64,000 nucleotides of DNA from assembly GCA_025506515.1 (NCBI GenBank), contig CM046457.1, positions 1,601,001 to 1,665,000 on the forward strand, in the 5' to 3' direction. Position 1 is the stretch's first letter; each line of letters starts with the position of its first letter. The notes below the pieces were generated by a model. It was not told the DNA's origin, searched no databases, and saw only the letters and a program-made list of their open reading frames with translations. Below are positions 25,170-39,400 of the stretch, piece after piece. The position numbers and the translations under genes were made by a program. This DNA is from Flaveria trinervia. Lineage: Eukaryota > Streptophyta > Magnoliopsida > Asterales > Asteraceae.

Positions 25170-25958
25170 TGAAGGGGTCAATTACAACACAACAACACAA
25201 AGAGGAGATTAACTAAAACTTAATCAAACAGTGGATTAACCACAATAAGATACTAAGAACACAAGTAATATAAGAGACAAAACACAAGTATATGGTTTTC
25301 AAGAATGCAGTATATCTCTATGTTCTATTACAAGTGTTACAAAGCATAATGGAAAGATACAAGAACACGAGATACTTATACTACATCCTACAGCCGACTA
25401 TACTTTGAAAGCTAGCTGGATACAATTGACTAGACACAAACAAAATCAATTGTAGAGTCAAAAGACAGATTGCCTTTTGACTAGTGACTATGACATGACA
25501 TAGCTCACATCCTTATCTATTACAAAAAGGGTAAAGTACATAAAGTAGAAAGTTACAGACTCAAGACCTCAATGTACAATTACTAAGAGCATGGACCTTT
25601 TCACCAACTCATGTAAGTTGGTGACCTTACAGAGGTGCAGCGGAAAGGTATCCAGCTTTATGGAAAAGTACATCAGATAAAGCATGTGTTAAAAGTCTTC
25701 GGAAGAAATCTATCTTTATGAGTTGAAGCTTCGGAAGACTTTGTCTCTGAGGCTTCGGAAGACTTTGTCTCTAAGGCTTCGGAAGACTTCATATTTGGCT
25801 TCGAAAGATATTGGTCTTGGCTTCGGAAGATTTCATACTTAGAATAATTCTGTTGTATGTGTGAAACTTCCTAAGCATTCTTCTTCGTATCACTTGTGCA
25901 GCATGCAGGATAGACATTGGATGTTTAGGTTGCATCAACTTCTTGATTAATCTCTACA
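25170..25958 (-). mobile_element. LTR-like insertion nested in the hAT element, 789 bp
   Basis: Read on the minus strand it begins TGTAGAGATTAATC and ends CCCCTTCA (TG...CA), and is flanked by CCGG on both sides (25166-25169, 25959-25962). It splits the right subterminal region of the hAT element. The lack of internal coding sequence suggests a solo LTR. It contains a tandem GCTTCGGAAGACTTT repeat at about 25724-25835. The short duplication makes the exact ends tentative. Confidence 0.55.
25724..25835. repeat. Tandem repeat with core GCTTCGGAAGACTTT
   Basis: Four to five imperfect units of about 25-30 bp sharing GGCTTCGGAAGACTT, inside the nested LTR-like insertion. Confidence 0.7.
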
Positions 25959-26179
25959 CCGGGTACTTTCGGTATCGGTACCGGATTGGTACAAGTATGG
26001 TACCGAGCTCATCCCTAATATAAAGTTTGTGTTAAAAAATGTTTTTATCAAAATAAAAATCAGTTTTTGTAAAAGGAAATATGAGTTTGCATGTGAAACG
26101 ATAATCAATGCAAGTAATGACAAAATTATATTTAAACACTCCAATGAAAGTCACCAATTTTTCTTTTTATTCTTTCAGT

Positions 26180-26198
26180 TAAATATATATATATATAC

Positions 26199-26243
<45 letters not shown>
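26180..26243. repeat. AT/ATAC microsatellite
   Basis: Alternating AT with occasional ATAC units. Simple repeat in intergenic DNA; open frames across it are artefacts. Confidence 0.9.
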
Positions 26244-26246
<3 letters not shown>

Positions 26247-27060
26247 CTATTCTGATTAAATAATATATTATTACAATTTTAACTAAGAAACAATAATAAT
26301 TGCAAAAAAGTTTGGTGAGACCAATGCCACATGGAAAACTATCGCTTGGTGGGCCACTACCACATGGCAACTTATTTGGTGAACACAAAATGTTCAAATG
26401 GTAGATTTGTGATGCAAATAGCGCCACCTCTTATTTAATAACATCTTTTTATTCTTATAAACTTTTAATAGGGCATTATTTTCGTTTAATTTGTATTATA
26501 AGACGAAGTAAAAATATGATTGGGATATTATTTATTAGTTTTTTATAAAAGCTAATATAAACACTTAATGTTGTATTATAAAATACATGTTTTGAAGCTA
26601 GAAGTACTAAGGTGATCTAATACTACTTTAATCACATCATATGGTGTGATCTAATCAAGCGATAACATGTTTTCCGGATCAATTCCAAAGTTGTTTGCTC
26701 GTTTGATAAATCGTCAAATTGTAATCAAGCAAATTACTAAAGGGGTATTAATGTCACATGCATTTATCTTGTTTTTCTGTTTCTCATCTGACGCATCAAC
26801 GACACATTAGATTTTTCTGTTTCTCCGTTTGGCCACACTATCAACAAGAATTCTCACCGTTTATTGGGAATTATGATGTCATTGAGTCACCGGGGGGGGG
26901 GGGGGGGTGGGGGGGTTGGTATTTCAACCCAGAGCACCACACCATGTGACCTAATATAAAAAGTTAACGAAAAATATATTGATAGATTCTAAAAACAGAG
27001 TCTCTTTTCCCCCCACACATATATTACCCAATAATATGAATCGTATTGTATATTGAAAAA
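26244..27060. other. Intergenic spacer with a long G-run at 26892-26915
   Basis: G16-T-G7 on the plus strand, capable of forming G-quadruplexes and prone to assembly length error. Otherwise AT-rich with no gene seen. Confidence 0.5.
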
Positions 27061-28060
27061 ATTACCAAAATACACATTTGACCAATTAAAATTATCAAAA
27101 TAACAATTGAAAAGTAAATTTTACAAAATAAAAAAACAACAAAAATATGCCACATGTCCATTCCTCGCCACGTGAGCAAGGAAAAGTCATAATTCCTCGC
27201 CGATGTGGCATATTTCTGTCCATTCCTCGTTGAAAAAGTTGTCTCCTTGCTAACTTGGTAGGAATCATGGGTATTCCTTGCCTATAATTACGAAAATCTC
27301 ACTCCTTCAGATTTTTCATTTTATTTAAAATACAAAAAATTTTAAAAAGTATTTATCAAAAACTTTAATATTCATATGTTTTTTTTTCATTTATTGGTTT
27401 TCCCCTATATAATCTTTCTCTTAAAGCATTTACATTCCATTTTTTATTTCTATTATTATAATTACAAGAAAAAATCATTATTTTTTTCTATTCTTTCAAT
27501 TAAATAATATTTTTTAATCTTTAACATTATATTTTCTATCCACTCACAAACAATCAAAACCATTCCATATAATATAAATATTTTACTTACAAACTTTTAA
27601 GAAACAACATTAGGGTTTTTTATGTTTATCCTTGTATAGGAACCGGATGTGAATGCTCTTAAATCTCACCTTGTTAAAAATACAAATGCAATCTTTTAAA
27701 ACAAATATCATCAATTTTAAAAACATTTTGGATTAAAATTTCAAAAAATTTAAAAATTATAAATTAATAGAAAAACAACTAGTAATATTAGTAATTATGG
27801 GCAAGGAAAACCCATGATTTCTCGTCCAGTCAACGAGAAATCAATCATGTCACCAAGGAACATGTGAAAAAGTGTACGTCAGCGAGGACGTATGGGTTTT
27901 CCTCGTCCAGACAGATTTTCAACGAGTAATTATGACTTTTACTCGCCCACATGGTGAGGGATTGTCACATGTCAGATTCTGATTGATTTATTTTTTTGAT
28001 ACTTTTATTATAAATGTTTATTTTGATAATTACATTTAGTCAATTGATCAATATAGTAAT
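27061..28060. mobile_element. Long foldback (inverted-repeat) element, about 1 kb
   Basis: The left arm (about 27061-27290) and right arm (about 27800-28060) are imperfect inverted copies. Both termini read ATTAC on opposite strands, both arms share AATTATCAAAATAA, then CACATGT, CTCGCC and AAGTCATAATT(C/A)CTCG, and the inner ends share GGCAAGGAA..CCCATGATT. About 500 bp of AT-rich spacer separates them. I could not settle a target-site duplication, so the superfamily is unassigned; a MULE-like foldback is the best guess. Confidence 0.65.
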
Positions 28061-31000
28061 TTTATTATATATTTTTAGTTAGTAGACCCCTAAAAGCTTT
28101 TGATTATTCCGGACACCTAATAAGTTTTCATATTGCTACGATGTAATAAAAATGCTTGGTCCCAACCAATTTCGACTCAACTCGTACTCCACTAACAAAA
28201 TTTAACTTAGTTCACTTTGTGAATAAAATAAATCAACTTATATTATACACTTTGCGGATATATATGATACCAAATTTACTACTTAACTTTGTGATTTCGG
28301 TATGTTTGTTTTCATCTCGTACGTGCTTAAAGTTAAAAGAGAGTAAGATTTTGTTTGATAATCTTGTGTTGAACAATTAATATGTCTAACTGAATAAAAA
28401 ATAACATTTGAATTATTTAATATGTTTTTCAAACTTACTCATTAAAAGTTGCATAAATCATGAATATGTGTCTTTTAAATGAACCAAATATATTTTACCG
28501 GTCGATTCAGATGTAATCTTTTAATTGAGTAATTAAAACCTACCAAACAACCTTTAATATGATCCCATTTTAGATAGACCTAAAATGATGATTTGTTTTT
28601 AATAGTTATTCTATCATCAAGTAATGCAATTGGATTAATTTGTAGGTTAGATTACTGCAAGTTGCAACACGTTTGAAATTTAAGTATAATAATATTTCGT
28701 TATTAATTAGTAATAGATCTTGAATTTTATATCATGTTAGATCAGTAGATGTTGATTTATAGATTTGTAAGTACAATTATGTGGAGGATTTAGGTAAATG
28801 TAAGTTTTTAACAGACTCATAACATTACATGATTTAACGTAAGCATATAGTGATCCTACAAATAATCTTTCATGTTTCTTGTATGATAGGTATACGAGAA
28901 ATACATAATATAGATCGAAGCATCGTAAGGCCGTATAAAAATATATTTTAATATGTGTTACAGGTAATAACTCATTTTCATCGTACCTAATTATTATTTG
29001 ATTAGTGGGTTAGGTTTGATCCTCAACATATTAAGAAAAGAAAAATAAAACTTTATGAGACGTACGAAAAATGTAGTTAAAATATAATGCGAAATAATAA
29101 GATAAAATAGGGTCCCCTCCAAAGCACATAACAAACTATACTAGTGGAGATAAGTAGAAAGCAATCAAAATACGTTTTTCTTGTTGAATAAGTGAGGAAG
29201 AAGATAATCAAGTATCAGATTTTCTTCTTGAAGGAAAAGTCGTCAACGATTAGTCGGTTTTGGCTCTACTAAATAAGTGATTTGTACTGAGTATCGACAC
29301 CATACAGAACCACAACCGATTAAATATACCAATACTTAGTTTTTTTCTAGTAAAAAAGGAAAAGTATCAATTTTATACTAAGTACCGGAAAAATATATAT
29401 CCACTATTTGGTTATAATTATAGATCATTATGGGATAAGCTGAATGTTTTATGTTTCAACTATAAGATTAGGAGTGTTTTTTATACAATATTATTTTGCC
29501 AATCCATATTTTGCCCCCACTAAAAACATATTGGATCCGTCACAGGCTAAATCATTTGAAGGTTGCATTACACTTATAAAGTCAAACTTAAGTAGTCTTT
29601 CATTGTACCAATGATTCTTAATCCAACTGCTAATGGAAGATACTTATAATATATAAATATAAGAAGATTATGAGTTCAAGTCTCACTTTAAATAAAATAC
29701 TCAAAATGGAGTCAATGAATTTTTTTAACAATAAGTTTTCTTCTAAAAAGATTGAAAGTGTGATCACAACTGTGATAAAAATAAATAAGATCCGATTAAA
29801 ATATCACCTAAAATCTGAAAAGATCATATATTTACCATTAAAAAATAGATTTCTTTCTCTATATATCACTCCTTTTCTTTTGATCATTGCTTTGCAAAAA
29901 ATAAACAATTAGTCTCTGTTGAGTGGGGTAGATCAGGGTAGGAGAATCTATTGGATCAAATGGAATACCATCATGACTTTCAGAAAAATTGATGGTTTGG
30001 GTATTATGTTTTTTATGCATGCGAACCTTGCCTTGTTGTCAAATTTGTGTCCATTTAGAGCATTCACATCATGCTATTAATAATTTTACGAATTTATTTT
30101 TTATTTTATGGTATAATTATGAATGGATAAAATAAAAAATAATATTGTTTATATGTATATTAATTAATACATTGTTTAATCTTTATAAATTTTTTAATGT
30201 TTTTAAAAATGTTGTTGTGAGTATAGAATAGATAAAAATTAATGATAAAAATATAAAAGAATATTATTTAATGAAAAAAAGAGAGAAAATATAATAATTT
30301 TAATGTAATTAAAAAAATAAGAATAAAGAATGATATGAATAGTTTAAACACGTACTATTGGTGTAAAACTCCATTGTTAGGAGTTACTTCCCTAAGAACA
30401 TTCTTGAAATAGTAAACTTTGCTTCCTCTTCATCACCAAAAAGCAATAATGAATAAAATATACCTAATTGCATTTTGGGGATCAAGAAATGGTTATGTAT
30501 TCATCGGCAAGCGTTTTTGTGGGTTCAAGCTATTGAAATAAGCTAAAGTTTTGAGTTTCATTTGGATCATGATAGATTGATAGTAATAAGTTTTCTAATG
30601 TACATTAGAATGCTTTGTGTTAACTTAATTCCAATCTTTGAGATGTATTGGTGATATTTGTGTCTAACATCTTACTAGGCTTGATAAAATTTCTTGTTAG
30701 TCTAAAAGAAGAAGACTAACATAACTAATTTGAAAAATATTATATAAAGTGCATAATAATCCATTATTAACATAATTATCTTATGATGATACATTATAAC
30801 CAACTAGTCCATTTGACCCATTTATATATAGAAATTAAGTTGTGTAAGATTACATGGTCTTAAACATGTTAGATTGATTTATTTAACACAAATAAAACAA
30901 AGCTTGTATGTGGATGATTAATCTCAACCAATTAACCCATCACAATGGTTAACCCTTTTCATACAATAGTTTATTTTAGTAAAGTAACATCATACCTTAC

Positions 31001-34000
31001 ACATAAATGAATAAACATTGTGGCATGACTTATATGTATACATATAAAACTATTTTTAACATAAATCTTGTGAAGCAGTAAATCCCACATAAACTTATAC
31101 GTATCTTTTTAAATGTAATAAGAAGTGAATTCTTTTAACAAAAAGTTAAAGATGGTAAAAAATGTTAATGCATACATAACCATTATATATTATGTATTTT
31201 GAAAATGTTAAAATTATGAACATATAAGCTAAATGTTACCATATTTCGTCTATATGTTCATACATATGACATCAATTTGATAAACTTTAGTACTTAATAC
31301 GGCACAAAAATTAAAGTTCAATAGTAGCTTCGCAGTCTCACCATCATACAACCATAGATTAAACACACATTTGAGTTAAAACTGCTTTAGCTACTAAAGC
31401 TCATGATATTAAAAGAAAAGCATGACCACAATCGATATCATGGTTTGACCATGAATACCTTAAATGTTATAAACAAATATCATAAACGAATCTAACATTA
31501 AAAGAAAAAGTCAATTCATCTGTTTAGATCATCAAGATCTTTGACTTTATTGATTTGGCCAATCTTTGAGCGCATGAGTCCAATATAGGTTTTTTTTTGA
31601 AATCCATACAAAGTTGTTTTATGGAATGACTTTCTCATTAAAGTGTGATGCATTTTTGTTAAACCAATAATTATTTTTAGAGAATATCTTGAAGATAAGG
31701 CGTCTTCTCTTTAAAAAAATTGAATGTTTAAAGTTTTTAAAAATATAAACATAAATGATTAATAGAAGTTGATTAAGATATGTTATAAAAGAATTTAAAC
31801 CTTTTAATCATTATATGTATGATTACTTTTAAGCAAATTATCGTATTTGAATACACATAATAACATTGACGTATGACACCACACACAATTTTAAACGAAA
31901 CTACACACAATAATTGGAATTAAAAATCACGTAACTCCTAGCTCTAGTTTTAAATTCAAATAAATAAAGACAAGAATAATTAATTGTTTATAACAAAGTT
32001 ACCAACACATAATTATAGACTCAAACCTTAAAAGTATAGATTTTAAAGATCTGACCGTTCAATAACACTGACAGTTCACCAACTTAAACATTGGTCTAAT
32101 CTTAAAACTAGTCTGATAGGATCATTTTCTATAAAATTTACGTTGGAATTCATCAGATTTCACATAGACTAAACTCATTCATTCATACTCATTATATCAC
32201 CACATAATTGAACTGGTGACGTGTACGGCTATTCGTTTAGATAATGTTTTAATCTTAGTTTAAAAACATCGTAGGAAAGTAACCGAATAGAAATCAATTC
32301 TAATAAACACCTAAAAGGTGAGGTCCCAATTATGTTTGTAAAAAATCTAAGAGACAAGACAGAGAATCCAAATAGGTCCTACAAAACCAATGGTTCTTGA
32401 TAAACATTTAATGAAATAAAACTAGTGATGCTAATTGCTACCAACCAAAAAATTATTAGCACAACTAAACATAATAAAGTTTGGTTATTGATTGTTTGTT
32501 TTCTGTTGTTACAAAATGCTAGATATTTCATTATTTTAGTAAGGTTATAATTTAATTGTTATCGTCAAGTAAACAAATATTAATAATATATTTAGATAAA
32601 AAACTGATCGATACACGTATTTCGGTATTTATTCTATAGCCTTGAACGCTTAATTATTTTGGAAAGACCACCTCAAAAGTTTTAAAATGCTATATTGCTA
32701 TTATTGTTAATATTTATAATAATAACCTTGAGTAAGGTGTGTTTTAATTCTTCTTCTGTTCCTTTTACTTTTTTCGTGTTTATATTATAGTCAATGACAA
32801 GACGAAAGACATACGTATTGAAAATAATTAAAAAAAATTAAAAACCTTTTGTAATAACAAAAGGTTCGTGTATAAAAGTTCCTGCATTTGCAATAAAAAG
32901 CCCAAGAAACAGTCTCTCAACTTAATTATATTATTTTAAAGTCTCTACACTTATATAGAATCCATTACTTGTGTAAAAATATGTAAAACAACAGGTTGTT
33001 AGATCTTAAATTTCTCAAAATTGGACAAAACAAAAAGTATATAATCTTACTTTGACGAATTTAAGGGGTTAATACTTTAGTATTTTTTTAATGTAAATGC
33101 ATTTTTGACAAGTATTTTTTAATGTGTAGAGACTATATGCCAAAAATGATCAATTGAGTGGTTTTTTTCATGAAAATAAGAATATATGTTAGGTTTTTCA
33201 TGATATTAACTAACTTATAAACAACAAACTTTGTATGGAAATCACATATAAAAAACCAGAAACACAAGTATAACCAACTGAGACTTGCATCAAATAATCA
33301 TAATATCATATCAGGTCGTAACTAACTAGAAATTTCATGGTGTGTTTCAACATAAGAGGAACATGTCCCTTACGTGATAATCCATGAGCTTGTTGTATCA
33401 ATATATGTATATAACTTTTGAAAATATACTATAACCATTAGGGGTATTCATCAATGTGTGTTTTTTTTGCAGGTTATTTGGTGTGGATTATTATGATTTG
33501 AATTTTTTTTGGCATATTTGAAAACCAAACCTAATTGAAAATGTGTCCAATGGAACTGAATGCAACCTATTTATATGGTTTATTTGGTTCATTATACAAT
33601 TAAACAAGTTATTATTCAGTTCATATGATTGAAGTTGGTTCGTTTATCAAAATAAGCCAAGATTTATGAAACTGATAACTTAACCTAAAATCTAACTCAG
33701 TTTGGACACGCTTAGGAACTGAACCAAAACAGAATTAACAATTTGGTTCAGTTGTTATTAATCAAGGATAAGATTCACTTTTTTGAGGTGTTTTATTATT
33801 TTTTTAAATTTATAATAATATTAGATGAAGAAATATAAATGAAATTCTATTGTAGCCCTAAATAAAAAAAGTTATGATGTTATTCTTAAGATAATGTGAT
33901 AAGCCCACTTTGTTAACACCGACTTAGATATAATATATGATTGGAGAAAAGTGATGCAAGAAACTTTCTAATGGTTTCAAGCTGTTCGAATGATGTTGAT

Positions 34001-36400
34001 TCCAAATGTTTGAACGTTAAAATATTGTTGTAAATAAATGTTGTGGATTAAGGTAAGATGTAATATTGTAGTGAGTGTTTGAATTTATTATTTAAAAAAA
34101 GTTTGCATATTATGTCTAGAAAGTACAAAAAATAACGGTATATAATAAAACAAAAGATACATGGTTTTATATTGAAGTTAATCAACCAAAGGTTTTATAA
34201 GCATAAAGATGTGTTAAGTGCTAAAATGGTGATAACTAGAAAGAGATGGTTGTAGGATGTTGAGGACATGTTTTGTGGAGGATGTGACTCCCCACCAACC
34301 GTAAAAATTTATAATCTAAAACATAACACGAATCGAAATTTACCCGATCATGATTCAGTCTTTAAAACACAAAACAATTTGGATTAATCTTTGAATCGTT
34401 TGATAACTATCAAATAGATTTATTTCCTGGGTTATACTGAGTGATTTATCGAATTAGATAGATATATTGTTTATTGAGTAGACATTCTCAGTGTTTTCAT
34501 GTCCGGATTGGACCGGCCGGTCCAACTGGGATTCAATAAGGCGGGCGGTCTAATCTAGTCTGACTCGTTTAGTGTTGACGTTACCGGCCGGTTGGTACCG
34601 AGCTAGCGGTCAAACCGGGAATCGGGAGTGATGGTCGAACCAGAAAACCCAAACTTCTCCTCTTTCATGCTGATTTCTAGATCTAGATTGTGAACTGTCC
34701 GCGTGATTCTTCAATCAACGACATCAAACTAGCAGTCCTCAATTGCACGAGGCTTCAAACAGTCCAGATACAGACTCGCGACAACATGAATGGATGTAAT
34801 GAAAAAACAAAGTGGTTGAAATGTTAAGTCACATATGGAATAAGTTTAAGAGATTCTGGATGATGATTTGTGGTGAGAGCAAAAACAAGGAGATTGGAGT
34901 AATGGACCCTATTTAAAGATTAAACCTAAATTTTGATGAGCCAGTCATTACTCAAAGGCTTAAGGTTTATTTAGGGCCAAAATTTTATGCATCAGATGGA
35001 CGTGTGTTTTCATCTTGATTGTATACATATATTTATTTTAAATATTTAAATATATTATTTATGAAGTCACTGGTTTTTAAATCCTGTCCGATAGTCCAAT
35101 CAGGTAAGCACGTCGGTTCGATGTCCAATTCGGTTTTGAAAACATTGGAAAATATTGTTCGACATCTTAATGTTTTGTAATAAACTTCTCGTCACTGTAA
35201 GAACCCTCTTTTATAACCCTCGTTTGTTCTTTTTTTGATCGAGAAGAAGGAAAGAAACAATAATGCAGATCCCACTAAAAATGTTGATCCCTCTCTTTCT
35301 GGTTGTTTTTTGTATTTTAACATAACATTAAAAGCCCAATATTAATCTAGAAGTCCAAAATTAACTAATTAAACCTAAGTAATTATTTACTTAAGCCTAA
35401 CCCATACCTACGTATACAAATTATTACTTTCAACTAGACATGTACACAACCGTTTTTATTCAAACTAGTTACTATACGTATCTTTCCCGGTCAAATTTGG
35501 TTTGAGTTAAAACTACTTCGATTTAGTTTGGGGTGGTTGATTTTTTTACCGCCTTTTTATTATTTGAACGATTTCTTGCTGATCTGGTTTCAGTTTTAAA
35601 CCAATGGAATATAAAATGGACTGGTTCCTATATGTACAGGTTCCAAATCTTTGCAGTCTGGTTCGGGTCGGGTTGGCGGTCTAGAACCGTTTATTTTATT
35701 CTATTTTTTCATCTCTAGTTTCAAGTTTCAACGTTGGTGGTGCTTTGTCTTGTGTTTGGGCTGGATTTGAGCCTAAACCTATACATCATTGAGTATGGGC
35801 CTGATTGGGCTTGAGCCCAAACCTATGTACGCCAGTAACACCATTAGCTAAGTATAGTCATATAGACAATCTTGTTGTCTTGTTGAGACGGAATCTGACA
35901 GGCTGGTCCAACTGATTATGCCGGAGATCGGTTAGGTGACTGGTCCGGTTCGTTATGAATCGTTATGAGCTGGTCGAAACGGTTGGTTTGGGACGAATGG
36001 TCAAACCGGATTTTGATATATGTATACATATACGTATCTACGTTTATATTATAAACGTATCCGGTCCGACTAATTCTAACAGTTTACAATAGCAGGTGTC
36101 GATTATTATAAAAACACTTTAATAGTGTGAATCATCACCATCACCATCACCATCATCATCACAAAGCCCAAAAATTGAAGAACCACCATTGATGAATATC
36201 AAATTGATTTACAAAATCTATAAAAGCTTTTAGAATTTTTGGTTTACAATTTCGATTCAAATTTGATGAATATCAAATTGATTTAGAAATTCATTCATAT
36301 GCATATTAATTGCAGTTCATCGGAGCTTCATGCTCACTCAATCCCTAAACTTTTAGGGTTGTGTTTTCATGATTTTTCTCTATGAATTTGAGTGATCTCT
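28061..36400. other. 8-kb gene-free region with eroded repeats
   Basis: Very AT-rich, and no open frame carries a recognisable domain. 29600-29690 contains GATTATGAGTTCAAGTCTCAC, a tRNA box B-like sequence as found in SINEs. 34489-35147 has imperfect inverted termini. 34500-34625 and 35885-36070 are CCGG/CGGT-rich patches that look like eroded DNA transposon ends. No RNA gene was found. Confidence 0.4.
34489..35147. mobile_element. Possible eroded hAT-like element with imperfect inverted termini
   Basis: The left end CAGTGTTTTCATGTCCGG and the reverse-complemented right end CAATGTTTTCAAAACCG, each followed by (A)ATTGGAC, form imperfect inverted repeats. Left flank GACATTCT and right flank GAAAATAT do not give a clean 8-bp duplication. 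Assignment is tentative. Confidence 0.3.
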
Positions 36401-36410
36401 GTGAATCTAT

Positions 36411-39400
36411 ATGTGTATATCGAGATCAATGAGAACTATGAGTTCAACGAGGGTTTTGCGAGCTGGATTTGTTCTGTTGGTGATTTTTGGGAGTTTATCG
36501 TACGCTGATGAAATTTCTAGGGTGTCCAATTCCATTTGCCCGATGAAGTCGATTGAAGCTTTGATCATTGGATTTGACGATTCGGTTTGTCCTTTGACTG
36601 GAATTGATTATTCCCTCGGTGTTATTGAGGTACTTTTACACGTAGTTCTTCTTCTTCTTCAAGTTATATGAAGTATATGATCAAAGTTTGATGTCGTAAA
36701 CATCGATTTGAAGTTAGAAGTTTCAGTCTGGCTTTCATTTTGATAAGGTCAATTTTGAGAGGTTCTTAAGAAGTCAAACTTTATTATTATATAAAACATG
36801 AGTACTTGAGTAATGATTGTCTGAAGTTGTTTAGGGGTTCTTGTGCTGTATCATTTTTATTTATCAGCTTGTTAGTTAAGACTTATTTTAACAAAGGAAT
36901 CTTGTTATAGATCATGATTGATACTTTTACACATAATAGTCTGCAAGTAATTTAGCATTTTGTCTACACTCATGGTGATTGGTATGGTTTTTGTGTTATA
37001 ATTTGTTAATTGGTAGCACATACACTATATAGAGCACAAAGCTGGAAATCGCTATTGGGGGTGTTAGTGTCTGGCTAAAAGTGGTTATGATTTCTGATTA
37101 TAGAGGGCATAACTGTATTTTAAGAAGCATGTGAGAAGTTGCTATAAGAATAACTGATAGCTGAGATGGATGTGAAATTGCTCACCCATTCCTAGCTTTA
37201 GGCGATTAATTATTTGTCTGATTACATCTATTATGAGACTTCATGTCGACAATGATCACTTTCAAAGAACATATTCAAAGTCCCTCTCCAATAAACTTTA
37301 TTTAATAGAAGTTTATTCATTTTGCCTTCTCTTGATCATTTTGTATTTGTCTACATGGATTAGTTTCTTGTAATTTGTGAGTCGCATACTGTTTTTAGAA
37401 AACTCCTTAATCCACCCAACAACTGATTTTATCATCTAGATAATCATGTAGCCTGAGTATTCTATCTCTCCAAGGGGTTGAATAAATAGCAATATCTTCT
37501 TATTGTCTGCTGAAAAGTACTGAACTTTAATTTTAGGGGCAGATTACCTTGCGCCTGCGTGTAAAAAAAATTAAAAATAAAAATCCTATCACTAGTTTAA
37601 GAAGCTTATCTGCTAATTGCTTTATCAAAAGTAGATGAGCACTTTTGACTATTTGGATGAAGAAGAGCGTTATGCTTGACTGCTTATTTTAGGGTGAAAT
37701 AAGTCATTTTCAATTAGCTGTTTCTGTTAAGCCAATTATATGTACCTGCTTATAAGCATGAGTTGTTTATATCAGCAGTCCCAGATACCCCTTAACTTGC
37801 TAAAAATGACAAATACAGTTTCAGATTACGTACTAATGGCATTTTTTTATATTTTATTTGAAGGGAGGCGAGACTTCATTACAAAAGGCTTTAAGTATAA
37901 TTGATTCCAAAACTCATGATTATGTTGCTGTGCTCTTTTATGCGTCATGGTGCCCGTTTTCTACTGTTTTTAAACCAAGTTTATCAACAATGTCTTCATT
38001 GTATCCTTCAATACCTCATTTTGCAATCGAGGAATCTGCTGTGAAGCCAAGGTTTGCAAACTTTATGCTTTCACTTACATTTTCCCAAAAATATTTATAA
38101 TATTCTGTAGTCATGTTTATATGGTCTGGAAACAACAAAAATATGCACGTGTCCCATGTTACGAGAATAAAAATGATGGGATTCACAAAATTGAGAACTA
38201 AGGATCAAGGAAAATAGTACAAATAGGTGGGAGTGCGGGTTTGGTAACCAATTAAAAAGGGTTTATGCCAAAATAAGTGAAATTTTAAGTATGCTGTATG
38301 CTTATGAAAACTGTTATGACAAAAATGAACTATATTGAAGGTTATGAACACTTCATTATGTCATAGGCTCCTTTCTAGTTTAACCTAGACAACCTATATG
38401 GCCCGTTTCCATTTTATCAAGTTTTTTAAAATTGGCAAATTGGATTTTAACAATCTAAACTATTATTAATTGACTGATAACAATCCATACTATTAACTTG
38501 GCCGATGACACTCCAAACTTTCATTTTATCACTAATAGCATAATTTTCATAGATTCACACGCGGTTTGCATTTATTTTTCACTCAATTTTGCTTGTATGT
38601 TATTTCATTTTGTTCATAATCATTATTGTGAGCGAATCGAGTGCAATTCAAGCGTAAATAGATTAATGATTATATTAGTAGGACTATTATTGGTAATGAA
38701 AGTAAAAGTTAGGGGTGTCACCGGCCAAATTAATAGTGTGGATTATTATTGGCCAATGCGAAATAGTTTGGATTATTAAAATCCAATTTGCCTTTTAAAA
38801 TTTTATCTATTAACTTTACAATAGATCCCAATTGAATTTTTTTTTTCTTCAGTGGATTGAAATACAAACTGATTAGAACTTATTTTTGTTAGATAAGGCT
38901 AACACTAGTTTTTTCCTTTTTTTGTAGCACACTTTCAAAATATGGAGTTAACGGGTTTCCTACTCTGTTTATTCTAAACTCGACTATGCGTGCACGTTAT
39001 CATGGCTCCCGGACTCTGAGCTCTCTTTTGAGTTTCTACACAGATGTTACAGGTATGAAGCTTCTTTTTACGAAACATTGACTGCTCTTTAATATAAAAC
39101 ACATTTTTTTCCCATGAAACTTTGAACCTTTTTTTATGATTGGGGTTTTACTTTTAAATTGCTGTTATGGCACATGTTGATGCCATACGAGCTGCCACAT
39201 CATATGCAAAAAGAATTAAAAAACAAATTTCCTTACAAGTTTGAAAATTGACTTTTACAGACAATCTGAAATATTTAACTTGGTTGCTAAATCGTAAAAA
39301 AATAACATTGGCTACCTTTGTGACATGTCATAATATTAAAATGCTACCGTTTTTTCTGTTTAAATCCTTATTAAAATTTAGTTACTTAACTAGGGAAAAA

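Larger units (their letters stand above)
24495..26017. mobile_element. hAT-like element with GGTACC-rich subterminal repeats
   Basis: Terminal inverted repeats TAGGGATGAGC (24495) and GCTCATCCCTA (26007-26017) are flanked by a perfect 8-bp duplication ATATAAAG (24487-24494 and 26018-26025), which is diagnostic of hAT transposons. Both subterminal regions carry many GGTACC/CCGGTA palindromes (24509-24655; 25057-25132; 25969-26004). No transposase frame is visible. Without the nested 789-bp insertion the element is about 734 bp. Confidence 0.85.

Noticed and set aside
34489..36080. Second clear hAT transposon
   Set aside because: Termini are imperfect and no 8-bp duplication matches, so only a tentative feature is given.
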